From NCBI GenBank assembly GCA_022071965.1, contig JAJVIQ010000030.1, positions 1 through 53,407 of the forward strand: a stretch of DNA of 53,407 bases, read 5' to 3'. The notes under the pieces were generated by a model, which had not been told where the DNA came from, ran no database searches, and saw nothing but the letters and a program-made list of their open reading frames with translations. A program made the translations under genes and the position numbers. Within the stretch, counting starts at the first letter, position 1, and each line of letters opens with the position of its first letter. The stretch comes from Gammaproteobacteria bacterium. Lineage in GTDB: Bacteria > Pseudomonadota > Gammaproteobacteria > JAJPIJ01. Below, one piece after another: positions 46,237 to 53,407 of this stretch.

Positions 46237-46242
46237 CTTATA
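46237..46242 (-). promoter_or_regulatory. Candidate -10 element for the beta-helix gene
   Basis: TATAAG on the minus strand, 112 bases before ATG 46125. A TTGTCA hexamer lies 21 bases further upstream, too far for a standard -35, which fits a promoter that needs an activator. Confidence 0.35.
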
Positions 46243-46296
46243 GCGACCGGCTGTTGTTATGGTTGACAAGGCTACGGGAAGCGGTGGGCGGCATGA

Positions 46297-46312
46297 TGTG
46301 ATTGGAATCACA
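46297..46312. promoter_or_regulatory. Perfect CRP-type operator
   Basis: TGTGATTCCAATCACA (minus strand) is a perfect 16-bp palindrome matching the CRP/Vfr consensus TGTGA-N6-TCACA. Its centre is about 72-75 bases upstream of the start point predicted from the TATAAG element, a class-I activation distance. It could instead serve the plus-strand gene at 46617. Confidence 0.6.
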
Positions 46313-46616
46313 CGAAAGGCCGCCAATTTCCTGACGCGTAGGACATCGGATTTACGTTGCGAATCTGTGACTTGCGCATCCCGCACAGGACGCGACGCGG
46401 GCCTCGTTGCGCCCCCGCCTCCTACACGCCTTGGGCCCTGTAGGAGTCGCGCCGGCAGCGCGGCGCCGGGGCGCGCACGCGCATCGATCGCACCGGTGTC
46501 CCGTACTCTCTGGCCATCGCGCGTGCGGCGGGCGGGACAGGGCCGATGCAGGCGCGCATCTAAAGTTTCGCCGCGTTCGCGCCGATCACCTTACGAGGCC
46601 ATGGGTGATTGGCCAT

Positions 46617-47729
46617 ATGGGATATGAAATGAATGGGACTCGGAGCGACCCGGACAGGACTGCGATGAAAGGCCAGCGTGAGGAGGCACGGAAGGCGATT
46701 CCCCGGATCGGTGCACTCGTGACAGGGATCGGCGGTCACGGCATGGCATGCTGGATCACCGGGGTGACGGGCGATGAGATCTCGCTGGTCGTCGCCCACG
46801 ACGCGACACTCGGTGAAAGGGAAGTCAATGCGCACACGCTGCTCGTCAACCTCTCCTGCTTCACCGGGCGCAAGTGGCACCTGATCAGCCTGCGCGGCAG
46901 GGCTTCCGGGATCGCCGGCCGGGCGTTGAGGGTTCGCCTGGCGGCGCCTGTCGGCCCCGAGGTGCAGGCATACCTGCTGGCGTGCCTGTCCGGCGGCGCC
47001 GCACCGCTGGCCGGCCGCTCGGCGGTTGCCGAAGCGGCGCCCGTGGAAGGCGCGCCGGCTGGCGCCGGCTCAATCCCGCCCGCGGCCGCGAAGAGCCCCG
47101 CCCAGGTCTGCAGGGCGATCGCCGCCGAGCACGGTGCACGATGGATGCATGCGCTTTTCGCAGGGATCGACGAGGCGCTGATCGAGGAGGCCCGTGCGGA
47201 GAGGCACCCCGCCTTCCGGCGGCGGCTGGAGGAGGACCGCGCCACGCTCGCGCTGGGGCAGGCGGCGATCCAGGAGGAGGTGGCGGCGCAGTTTGCGGAA
47301 TCGGTGGACGACATGTTCAGTCCCACGCGCGACGTCGCCGCACGCGAGCGCACCATGGATCGGACCATGGGGCTCATGAACACCGCCGGACTCGCGGACA
47401 TGATGAGCTTCGTCGACGTGGTACAGGCCGTCGATCGCACCACGCACCCGCAGGTCCTCGCCCTCGAACGGCGCCTCTCGCAAATGCTGCAGAAGGCCGT
47501 CAACGAGGACAACAATCTCCTGCGTGCCGAGCGCCTGTGCGAGATCGTCCTCGGCGTCATCATCGACCGCTGGCCCGGTGGCGCGTCGAACCGCAAGGCC
47601 GTCACCGACGCCATAGGCGACACCGCGGCAATCCTGAACAAGGCCTATATGGCGATGAACGACGCCCTCGCGCCGCCGGCGACAGCGACCGCATCCGCAG
47701 CCATCGGGCTCCGCAGCGCAGCGAGCTGA
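46617..47729 (+). CDS. Hypothetical protein with a helical C-terminal domain
   Basis: 370 residues from ATG 46617; ATG 46629 and 46665 are alternative starts. The N-terminal about 110 residues (IPRIGALVTGIGGHGMACWI, GEREVNAHTLLVNLSCFTGR, RALRVRLAAPVGPEVQAYLL) look like a small beta barrel, possibly PilZ-like. A Pro/Ala linker follows, then a helical domain with EEARAERHPAFRRRLEEDRA, TMDRTMGLMNTAGLADMMSF, LSQMLQKAVNEDNNLLRAER and IIDRWPGGASNRKAVTDAIG. No enzyme motif is seen and I do not recognise the family. Isolated gene. Confidence 0.6.
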   Translation: MGYEMNGTRSDPDRTAMKGQREEARKAIPRIGALVTGIGGHGMACWITGVTGDEISLVVAHDATLGEREVNAHTLLVNLSCFTGRKWHLISLRGRASGIAGRALRVRLAAPVGPEVQAYLLACLSGGAAPLAGRSAVAEAAPVEGAPAGAGSIPPAAAKSPAQVCRAIAAEHGARWMHALFAGIDEALIEEARAERHPAFRRRLEEDRATLALGQAAIQEEVAAQFAESVDDMFSPTRDVAARERTMDRTMGLMNTAGLADMMSFVDVVQAVDRTTHPQVLALERRLSQMLQKAVNEDNNLLRAERLCEIVLGVIIDRWPGGASNRKAVTDAIGDTAAILNKAYMAMNDALAPPATATASAAIGLRSAAS

Positions 47730-48141
47730 GCGCTGCCACGGGTGGCATCGCCGCGTCCGGCCTCCGTGCGGCAGCAGGCCGGGCACGCCCGGCGAAGAAT
47801 CTCCAATTCAGATCGCCAGCGGCGTGGATTGAGCGCATGCGACCGAACCGGTCGCAGCCATGCGAGGGCTCCAGACGCCGGTCGCAGGCCGCTCGCGCAG
47901 CCGGCCACGCATCCCGTCAAACTGCCGGCGGATACTGCCGTCCGCTGAAGCGTCGTGTCATTTTATTGGCTATTCCTCCTGCAGTGTTGCCCGCCGTCCG
48001 TCCGTTCGCTAATTTCGTTGCGACCCGGTCCAGATGCGATGGTGGATCCGGCATCGATAGACCCCCGACCCTGTCAGGCGTGGCGGATCGTGGTGCCGGA
48101 TGCCGATCGTGCAGGGATTGCACTGACAAGAGGGAGGTTGC
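47730..48141. other. Intergenic region upstream of the sorting-signal protein
   Basis: About 410 bases. Short open frames only, no obvious promoter or RNA. No element named with confidence. Confidence 0.35.
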
Positions 48142-48810
48142 ATGCGTCACCTTCGTTCTCTCCTGCCGCTCGCCGCACTTGCGGGCTGTATTGCTACGAC
48201 GACCCACGCGGCATCGGTTTCGTATTACCTGGATCAATCCAACGAGAATGTCGCGCTTCCCGATGGCAACAACTATGCGGTCGTCACGATCGATGACAAT
48301 ACGGCCGGCTCGATCACCTTCACGGTAACGGCCCTGGCGGCGTTGACCGGCCTCACCCCGTTGTCGAATTTCGGCATCCAGGAGTTTGCCTTCAATGTCT
48401 CGGTCGCAAACACCATCGCCGATTCCGGCACGGTCGCGGGGCAATGGACACTACCGGCAGGCTGGGGCGGCAACGTACCGCCCCCGCCCATCAATGAAGA
48501 TGGTTTCGGAGCCTTCGAGGTGGTCGTCGCCGGCACCGGAGGCAGTCGTCAGGATCCCCTCGTATTCAGCCTGAACGCCACCGGTTTGACCATCAACGAT
48601 TTCGCCGAGCTGTCGACGGGAAACCCGGCCCAGGGCGGCGTATTTTTCGCCGCCCACATTGCGGGGTTTACCGCGCCGGGCACCCCGAGCGACGTCACGA
48701 GCGCGTGGTTCGGCGGTGCGACGCCAGTGCCGGTCCCGGCCGCAATCTGGCTGCTGGGCAGCGCATTGGCCGCCATGGGCGTCACGGGCCGCAGGAAGAA
48801 GAGGTCGTAG
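48142..48810 (+). CDS. VPxPA-type C-terminal sorting-domain protein (exosortase target)
   Basis: 222 residues. A signal peptide (MRHLRSLLPLAALAGCIATT) starts the protein; the body is beta-rich with many Asn/Thr and no Cys after the signal. The C-terminus has VPVPAAIWLLGSALAAMGVT followed by GRRKKRS: a VPxPA motif, a transmembrane helix and a basic tail, the tripartite signal recognised by exosortase-family enzymes. The protein would be cut and anchored or secreted at the surface. AGGGAGGTTGC precedes ATG 48142. No exosortase gene lies in the window. Confidence 0.88.
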   Translation: MRHLRSLLPLAALAGCIATTTHAASVSYYLDQSNENVALPDGNNYAVVTIDDNTAGSITFTVTALAALTGLTPLSNFGIQEFAFNVSVANTIADSGTVAGQWTLPAGWGGNVPPPPINEDGFGAFEVVVAGTGGSRQDPLVFSLNATGLTINDFAELSTGNPAQGGVFFAAHIAGFTAPGTPSDVTSAWFGGATPVPVPAAIWLLGSALAAMGVTGRRKKRS

Positions 48811-48839
48811 CGGGTGAGGAGATGTCTCGCGCGACGAGG

Positions 48840-48863
48840 CGGCCCTTCGGGGCCGTTTTTTTT
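48840..48863 (+). terminator. Rho-independent terminator of the sorting-domain gene
   Basis: CGGCCC-TTCG-GGGCCG stem with tetraloop followed by eight T, 30 bases after the stop codon. Confidence 0.92.
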
Positions 48864-48944
48864 GCACGGTGGTGGAGCGCGGCACCTTGACCGAGCGGGG
48901 CGGGCGGCGCGGCCGCGCGGCCGCCAGGCAGGGCCAGGCGAACT

Positions 48945-49350
48945 TCACGAGTAGGCGGGCAGGCCCGTGATCGCCGCTCCGAGCACGAGCAGATGGATGT
49001 CGCGCGTTCCCTCGTAGGTGCTGACGCTCTCGAGGTTGCACATGTGGCGGAAGCACTGGTGCTCGTCGAGGATGCCCACGCCGCCCAGGATGTCGCGTGC
49101 CGTGCGCGCCACCTCGAGCGCCATCTGCACGTTGTTCATCTTGGCCATCGAGATCTGCGGCGGCCGCAGCGAGCCCGCGTCCTTGAGCTGTGCCAGCCGC
49201 CACGCGAGCAGCTGCGCCTTGGTGATCTCCGTGGCCATGCACGCGAGCTTCGCCTGCACCAGTTGAAAGCCCCCGATCGGGCGGCCGAAGACGATGCGCC
49301 GCAGGGCGTACTGCCTTGCCTCCTCGAAACAGGCCATCGCGGCGCCGAGC
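48945..49350 (-). pseudogene. 3' part of an acyl-CoA dehydrogenase gene (glutaryl-CoA dehydrogenase type)
   Basis: The minus-strand frame ending at 48945 encodes only the C-terminal about 130 residues of an acyl-CoA dehydrogenase: ALGAAMACFEEARQYALRRI, FGRPIGGFQLVQAKLACMAT, ILGGVGILDEHQCFRHMCNL and ESVSTYEGTRDIHLLVLG. This pattern fits glutaryl-CoA dehydrogenase, which oxidises and decarboxylates glutaryl-CoA. The first about 270 residues, including the FAD-binding front, are missing: homology stops at about 49350, exactly where the CoA-transferase homology stops in another frame. The remnant cannot be an active enzyme. Confidence 0.75.
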
Positions 49351-50533
49351 GCGCCGCGTCGATGTCCGCCGCACTCAGTCCGAGCACTTCTTGCAGGACC
49401 TCCGCGGTGTGCTGACCGAGCAGCGGCGGCGGGCTCGCACCGGCGCCGTCGTTCGTGCCGAGCTTGATGGGCGAGCGCACCATGCGCAAGAGCCCGATCG
49501 TCGGATGCGGCAGGTCGATCACCATGCGGCGGGCCTTCACCTGCGGATCGGCAAAGGCGCGGTCCAGCGTGTTGACCGGACCGGACGGCACCTCCGCTCC
49601 GGCCAGGCGCGGCAGCCATTCCGAGGCCGCTCGCCCCGCCAGCACCTCCTCCAGCATCGGTATCAAGACCGTGCGGTGGCGCACGCGCAGGGGATTGGTG
49701 CGGAAGCGGACGTCCGCGGCAAGGTCGGGACGCTCGACGGCGGCGCAGAAGCGCTGCCACTGCCCGTCGTTGCCAACCGCGACGATGATGTGACCATCGC
49801 GGGTCGCGAACGGCTGGTAGGGCACGATGGTGGCGTGCGCGTTGCCGTAGCGCCGCGGCACCTCTCCGGTGACGAGGTAGGCCGAGCCGACGTTCGCGAG
49901 CCATGCGAGCGTGGAATCGAACAGCGAGATGTCGATGCGCTCGCCGGCGCCGCTGCGCTCCCGCGCGAGCAGCGCGGCCAGGATCGCGTGGGCGGCGAAC
50001 AGGCCCGAGGTGATGTCGGAGATCGCCACGCCGACCTTCATCGGCACACCGTCCGGTTCGCCGGTGATGCTCATCACGCCGGCCATCGCCTGGATCAGCA
50101 CGTCATAGCCCGGCACGTCGCGATACGGTCCGTCCTGTCCGAAGCCGGTGATGCTGCAGAAGATCAGCCGCGGGTTGATCGTGCGCAGCGACTCGTAGCC
50201 GAGCCCGGCGTCCTCGAGCGTGCCGGGCAGGAAATTCTCGATCAGGACGTCGCTGTTCGCGGCCAGCCCGCGGATGTAATCGCGGCCGCGATCCGACTTC
50301 AGGTTGATCGTGACGCTCTTCTTGTTGCGGTTGCAGCACAGATAGTAGGCACTCTCACCGCCCACGAACGGCGGTCCCCAATTCCGCGTGTCGTCGCCGC
50401 TGTCCGGGCGCTCCACCTTGATCACCTCGGCGCCGAGATCGCCCAGCACCATGGCGCAATATGGTCCGGCGAGGACTCGGGAGAGATCCAGCACACGAAT
50501 GTGCGCGAGCGGGAGAGCCATGGTCGAGGCCAT
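49136..50533 (-). CDS. CaiB/BaiF family CoA-transferase, 3' end fused to another gene
   Basis: The frame encodes 465 residues from ATG 50533; the first about 394 are a normal formyl-CoA transferase-like protein (VLDLSRVLAGPYCAMVLGDL, GAEVIKVERPDSGDDTRNWG, PGYDVLIQAMAGVMSITGEP with the conserved Asp at about 144, DISLFDSTLAWLANVGSAYL). It moves CoA between carboxylic acids, and beside a glutaryl-CoA dehydrogenase gene would be expected to act on glutarate. After LSAADIDAAR (about 49350) the frame runs into the acyl-CoA dehydrogenase gene out of frame, adding an unnatural Arg/Ser tail to 49136. Nearly the whole enzyme is present, so activity is possible. ATG 50521 is an alternative start. Confidence 0.8.
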   Translation of the reverse strand: MASTMALPLAHIRVLDLSRVLAGPYCAMVLGDLGAEVIKVERPDSGDDTRNWGPPFVGGESAYYLCCNRNKKSVTINLKSDRGRDYIRGLAANSDVLIENFLPGTLEDAGLGYESLRTINPRLIFCSITGFGQDGPYRDVPGYDVLIQAMAGVMSITGEPDGVPMKVGVAISDITSGLFAAHAILAALLARERSGAGERIDISLFDSTLAWLANVGSAYLVTGEVPRRYGNAHATIVPYQPFATRDGHIIVAVGNDGQWQRFCAAVERPDLAADVRFRTNPLRVRHRTVLIPMLEEVLAGRAASEWLPRLAGAEVPSGPVNTLDRAFADPQVKARRMVIDLPHPTIGLLRMVRSPIKLGTNDGAGASPPPLLGQHTAEVLQEVLGLSAADIDAARSAPRWPVSRRQGSTPCGASSSAARSGAFNWCRRSSRAWPRRSPRRSCSRGGWHSSRTRARCGRRRSRWPR

Positions 50534-50610
50534 GTTACTCGAAACGACGAGGGAATTTTCCCGACGATCGGCACCGCGCCTCGGGAGTGCTCCCGCGTGC
50601 CGGGGCGGTG

Positions 50611-51036
50611 CTATGGCGCCGCGATGCGCGCGGCGTCCTGCGGCTGCAGCAGATCGGCGAGCGTGTGCGCCTCCAGGTGAGCGAGGAACGCGCCCAGCGC
50701 CCCCGAGACGACACCTGCCAGCCGGCAATGCCCGCTCAGCGTGCAGCGGCTGCAGGTCTCGAAGCACTCCACCAGCGCGAAGTCCGGCTCGATCGCCCGC
50801 ACCACGGCGCCGAGGCTGATCTTCGCGGGGTCGTTCGCCAGCCGGATGCCGCCGCCCTTGCCGCGCAGCGTTTCCAGGAAGCCCGCGCGGCCGAGCTGGT
50901 GCGTGACCTTCATCAGGTGCGCCTCGGAGATGCCATAGGCGTGGGCCACCTCGGCGATGGTGCAAAGCCGCCCGGGGCGCTGGCCGACGTACATCAGCAG
51001 ACGCAGCGCATAATCGGTCATTACCGTCAGCCGCAT
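50611..51036 (-). CDS. nsrR: Rrf2 family regulator, NsrR-like nitric oxide sensor
   Basis: 141 residues. MRLTVMTDYALRLLMYVGQR and YGISEAHLMKVTHQLGRAGF, LETLRGKGGGIRLANDP are the winged-helix features of NsrR. C91, C98 and C104 (with C95) in ECFETCSRCTLSGHCRLAGV match the three cluster-binding Cys of NsrR (C-x6-C-x5-C here). NsrR represses genes for NO detoxification until NO damages its iron-sulfur cluster. The frame is open upstream in an unrelated Arg-rich region; ATG 51036 is the start. An NsrR-like operator lies 172 bases upstream, before the divergent DUF2249 genes. Confidence 0.88.
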   Translation of the reverse strand: MRLTVMTDYALRLLMYVGQRPGRLCTIAEVAHAYGISEAHLMKVTHQLGRAGFLETLRGKGGGIRLANDPAKISLGAVVRAIEPDFALVECFETCSRCTLSGHCRLAGVVSGALGAFLAHLEAHTLADLLQPQDAARIAAP

Positions 51037-51207
51037 GCGGGGGGCTCCAGGCCGGAGGGCGGCGCGTTCGTGGGGCTGCCCCGCACGGCGCCCGAGGCAT
51101 CCGGGCCGGCGGCGGCCACCGAGCGCGCGGCCCCCGCGGGCGGCCGGGCGGCCGATCCGGGATGCCTTGATCCAGGACAAGGCTGCGTGCGCCGTGCCGC
51201 GTTTATG

Positions 51208-51232
51208 TTAGATCTATTCCGGATACATCTTT
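51208..51232. promoter_or_regulatory. NsrR-type operator
   Basis: AGATCTATT and GATACATCTT, separated by CCG-type centre, form an imperfect palindrome that closely follows the NsrR consensus (AAGATGYATTT with its mirror). It sits 26 bases before the first DUF2249 start codon, where a bound repressor would block the promoter. Confidence 0.65.
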
Positions 51233-51257
51233 CATTGTCGCCCCAGGAGCCTGCCCG

Positions 51258-51509
51258 ATGAGCATCACCGTTGACGTCCGCACCGTCGCGCCGCCCGCGC
51301 GGCACCCGCTGATCTTCTCCACCTTCGACGGCCTGAAGGCCGGTGAGACGATGGAGCTGGTCAACGACCACGATCCCCGGCCGCTGTATCAGCAGTTGCT
51401 CGCCGAGCGCCATGGCCAGTTCAGCTGGGATTATCTCGAGCACGGTCCCGGGACGTGGCGGGTGCGGATCGCCAAGACCGGCCGCGAATGCTGCGGCCAC
51501 TGCGGCTGA
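51258..51509 (+). CDS. DUF2249 family protein, CxxC tail
   Basis: 83 residues. VDVRTVAPPARHPLIFSTFD, GLKAGETMELVNDHDPRPLY and WDYLEHGPGTWRVRIAKTG cover a DUF2249 domain, which is a TusA-related alpha-beta fold. The C-terminus is ECCGHCG, a Cys-rich tail that could carry metal or redox chemistry. DUF2249 proteins are often found with NO and nitrite genes; their biochemical role is not settled. AGGAGC precedes ATG 51258. First gene downstream of the NsrR operator. Confidence 0.88.
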   Translation: MSITVDVRTVAPPARHPLIFSTFDGLKAGETMELVNDHDPRPLYQQLLAERHGQFSWDYLEHGPGTWRVRIAKTGRECCGHCG

Positions 51510-51521
51510 AGGGGGCGGACC

Positions 51522-51782
51522 ATGAGCAACACTCACCTGCATCTTTCTGCCGATGCGATCTATCCGTTCGACGCGCGCGGCATCGCCAAGCGTTTCCGCC
51601 ACGCCGCCATCTTCGGGGCGCTGGACGCCCTGCGCCCGGGCGAGACCATGCGCTTTGTCAACGACCACGACCCGCTGCCGCTGCTGGAGCAGCTGGCGGC
51701 GCGTTACGGCGATGCGGTGACGATCACCTACCGCCAACGCGAGCCCGGCGCGATCGTCATCGACTTCCTGAAGACGGCGTGA
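51522..51782 (+). CDS. Second DUF2249 family protein
   Basis: 86 residues. DARGIAKRFRHAAIFGALDA, LRPGETMRFVNDHDPLPLLE and TITYRQREPGAIVIDFLKTA match the same domain as the preceding gene, including the shared NDHDP motif, but it lacks the Cys-rich tail. Diverged tandem duplication. It starts 12 bases after the first gene and its TGA overlaps the GTG of the next gene, so all three are probably one transcript. Confidence 0.88.
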   Translation: MSNTHLHLSADAIYPFDARGIAKRFRHAAIFGALDALRPGETMRFVNDHDPLPLLEQLAARYGDAVTITYRQREPGAIVIDFLKTA

Positions 51783-52198
51783 CGCGGTCCGCCGTCGTCC
51801 CGGCGCGGGCTGCGGTGAAGCCGCGGGCATTGCCGTATCATCTGCGCCTGCTCGCCTGGCGGGCGCTGGCGCTGGCGTGCGTAGGACTCGGCATGCTCGG
51901 GGTCGCGTTGCCCGGCCTGCCCACCGTTCCCTTCCTGCTCGTGGCCGCGTGGGCGGGCGGCCGCGGCTGGCCGGCGCTGGAGGTCTGGCTGCTCAACCAT
52001 CGCCGCCACGGACAGGCCATCCGCCGCTGGCGCGATCACGGCGCCGTGCCGCGACGCGCGAAATGGACGGCCACCGCGATGATGCTCGCCAGCGCAACCG
52101 TGCTCGCGCTCTCGGCGCTGCCGTCGTGGCTGCAGATCGCCGTGCCCGCCTTCATGGCCTGCGTCGCCGTCTGGCTCTGGCGGCGACCGGAGCTCTGA
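51779..52198 (+). CDS. YbaN/DUF454 family inner membrane protein
   Basis: 139 residues from GTG 51779, overlapping the DUF2249 stop (GTGA). LACVGLGMLGVALPGLPTVP, FLLVAAWAGGRGWPALEVWL, NHRRHGQAIRRWRDHGAVPR and AKWTATAMMLASATVLALSA, typical of the DUF454 family, whose E. coli member is YbaN. Several DUF454 genes in other bacteria are linked with heme or NO-related loci, but the function is unknown. The N-terminal RSAVVPARAAVKPRALPY is a short cytoplasmic lead. Confidence 0.88.
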   Translation: MTRSAVVPARAAVKPRALPYHLRLLAWRALALACVGLGMLGVALPGLPTVPFLLVAAWAGGRGWPALEVWLLNHRRHGQAIRRWRDHGAVPRRAKWTATAMMLASATVLALSALPSWLQIAVPAFMACVAVWLWRRPEL

Positions 52199-52260
52199 GG
52201 CGAAAGCGGGCGCCGCGCCGTTCCGGTCACCGGACCCTCTCCGTTGCAATGACACGACCG

Positions 52261-53407
52261 TCATGCCGGCGGCATCGCGGGCTGCGGCGCCGGCGTCGGC
52301 GTGAAGGCGTCGGAGAAACAGAACTGCTCGGCGAGGCCGTGGGTGAGAAAGTCCGGCACCGCGGCCTCCACCATCCGTGTCGAGCCGCAGGCATAGACCT
52401 CGAAGCCGGCCAGGTCCGGGTGGTCGGCCAGCAGCGCCTCGTGCACGAGCCCGCGGCGGCCGCGCCACTCGGTGTCGTCATCGGCATCCGACAGCACCGG
52501 CACGAAGCGGAAGTTCGGATGTTCTTGCTGCCAGCGCTCGGGCAGGTCGACCATGTACAGGTCCTTGCGTTGACGCACGCCCCAGTACAGCCACATCGAA
52601 CGGCGGATCCCGCGTCGAAACGCGTCCTCCACGATGCTCTTGATCGGCGCGAAACCGGTGGCGCCGGCGATGAACAGGATGGGCCGGTCGCTCTCGCGCA
52701 GCGTGAAACGGCCTATTGGCCCCTCGAACTCGATCGCGTCGCCCGCGCGCATGCGCTCGAAGACATGCGTGGTGAAACGTCCGCCGGGCACCAGCCGCAC
52801 GTGCAGCTCGATGCGGGCATTGTCGTGCGGCGGGTTGGCGAACGAGAAGGCGCGCCTGGCGCCGTCCTGGAGCACGATGTTGATGTACTGGCCGGCGGCG
52901 AAGTCCATGCGCCGCCCCTCGGGCAGCACTACCCACAGCCGCATCACGTCCGGGGTGAGCCGCTCCATGGTCTCCACGACGCCGTGCAAGCGCAGCGTCG
53001 CCTCCGCCGCGGACAGCGACGCGACGTCGACCTCGAGCTCGACGTCCTCGAGCGCGGTGGCGCAGCACATCAGCGTCTGGCCTCGCGCGCGCATCGCCTC
53101 GGTGAGCGCGGCCGGCTGGTAGTTGCCGTGATCCACGCGCCCGTTCAGCACCGTGCACACGCACACGCCACAGCCGCCGGCCCGACAGTCATAGGGCAGG
53201 GTGAGACCGGCGCGCAGGCCCGCCTCGAGCACCGTCTCGCCGGAGCGCGCCGCCACCGCCACCGCGCCCGGGTGCATCGTCAGGCGATGGGGCGCCGTCT
53301 CGCCGCCGCGCCGGGGCGGCAGCCAGGGCGCGGCCGCCAGCACTGCGGTGGCGCCGAGCACCGCCGCGCCCACGCCGGCCACCGGCCAGGCGTACACCAG
53401 CGGGTAG
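52261..53407 (-). CDS. Membrane-tethered 2Fe-2S/FAD reductase, 5' end outside window
   Basis: At least 382 codons, still open at the right window edge; a GTG at 53397 could start it. One hydrophobic helix (VAGVGAAVLGATAVLAAAPW) anchors it. Then a plant-type ferredoxin domain with C71-x4-C76-x2-C79 and C111 or C112 (numbering from 53397), an FAD domain (YINIVLQDGARRAFSFANPP; 165-245) and an NAD(P) domain (FIAGATGFAPIKSIVEDAFR, MWLYWGVRQRKDLYMVDLPE, FEVYACGSTRMVEAAV). It resembles the reductase components of phenol or CDP-glucose pathways and moves electrons from NAD(P)H to a partner. It is convergent with the NsrR regulon genes and separated by 62 bases. Confidence 0.85.
   Translation of the reverse strand, partial: YPLVYAWPVAGVGAAVLGATAVLAAAPWLPPRRGGETAPHRLTMHPGAVAVAARSGETVLEAGLRAGLTLPYDCRAGGCGVCVCTVLNGRVDHGNYQPAALTEAMRARGQTLMCCATALEDVELEVDVASLSAAEATLRLHGVVETMERLTPDVMRLWVVLPEGRRMDFAAGQYINIVLQDGARRAFSFANPPHDNARIELHVRLVPGGRFTTHVFERMRAGDAIEFEGPIGRFTLRESDRPILFIAGATGFAPIKSIVEDAFRRGIRRSMWLYWGVRQRKDLYMVDLPERWQQEHPNFRFVPVLSDADDDTEWRGRRGLVHEALLADHPDLAGFEVYACGSTRMVEAAVPDFLTHGLAEQFCFSDAFTPTPAPQPAMPPA

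Larger units (their letters stand above)
46126..46616. other. Divergent promoter region between beta-helix and unknown genes
   Basis: About 490 bases holding the CRP-type palindrome and a TATAAG element. The plus-strand frame open from 46407 is Arg-rich before 46617 and is not treated as coding. Confidence 0.5.

Overview
This window is a GC-rich stretch of about 53 kb from a Gram-negative chromosome, most likely an aerobic soil or aquatic Gamma- or Betaproteobacterium. The signs are a Rrf2/NsrR repressor with its operator, a VPxPA-type C-terminal sorting protein, DUF1840, DUF2939 and DUF3775 proteins, a phasin, dodecin, a Tat-exported molybdo-hydroxylase and outer-membrane beta-barrels. I found no rRNA, tRNA, CRISPR array, insertion sequence, phage structural gene or plasmid function. 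The gene assignments come from reading motifs and recalling families, not from database searches.

Layout. 1-4.1 kb: the 3' end of an Asn/Gly repeat protein with nested tandem repeats, then DUF2939, a cupin and a membrane-anchored glutamate-synthase-like FMN protein. 4.2-7.2 kb: a nitroreductase-pirin operon divergent from a LysR regulator, with two inverted repeats between them, then a YgiW-like exported protein. 7.5-10.4 kb: a very small pqqA gene (24 codons) on the minus strand closed by a strong hairpin, then mprF. 10.8-14.8 kb: an unknown protein coupled to a PuuB-like FAD oxidase, DUF3775, DUF1840, phasin and dodecin. 14.9-20 kb: a two-gene molybdenum hydroxylase, DoxX and an APC permease.

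20.0-24.5 kb is an eroded or recently rearranged segment. It holds an arginase-family gene with most of its middle deleted, a lower-GC two-gene HEAT-repeat/alpha-beta hydrolase module, a solitary HicA-like protein, a PAS protein, and scraps of three other genes (an unknown C-terminus, an EAL phosphodiesterase and an MscS channel).

24.5-34.5 kb: DacB, a large secreted M36 metallopeptidase, a nucleoside phosphorylase-like protein, hemerythrin, and an AhpD-like protein divergent from an AraC regulator. 34.5-39.4 kb: a probably frameshifted small gene, a hybrid sensor kinase behind a good sigma-54 promoter, and a protein made of two tandem beta-barrels. 39.4-44 kb: an FAD monooxygenase and an ABC exporter-bestrophin operon. 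44-49 kb: a secreted beta-helix protein behind a perfect CRP-type site and a hairpin-plus-T-run terminator, an unknown protein, and a VPxPA sorting protein.

49-53.4 kb: a CoA-transferase gene fused by deletion to the 3' end of an acyl-CoA dehydrogenase gene, then nsrR, an NsrR-like operator, two DUF2249 genes, a YbaN-like membrane protein and a membrane-tethered ferredoxin-reductase that runs off the window. Together the last group looks like a nitric-oxide-responsive regulon. The number of deletion-fused genes is unusual and should be checked for real genome decay versus assembly error.
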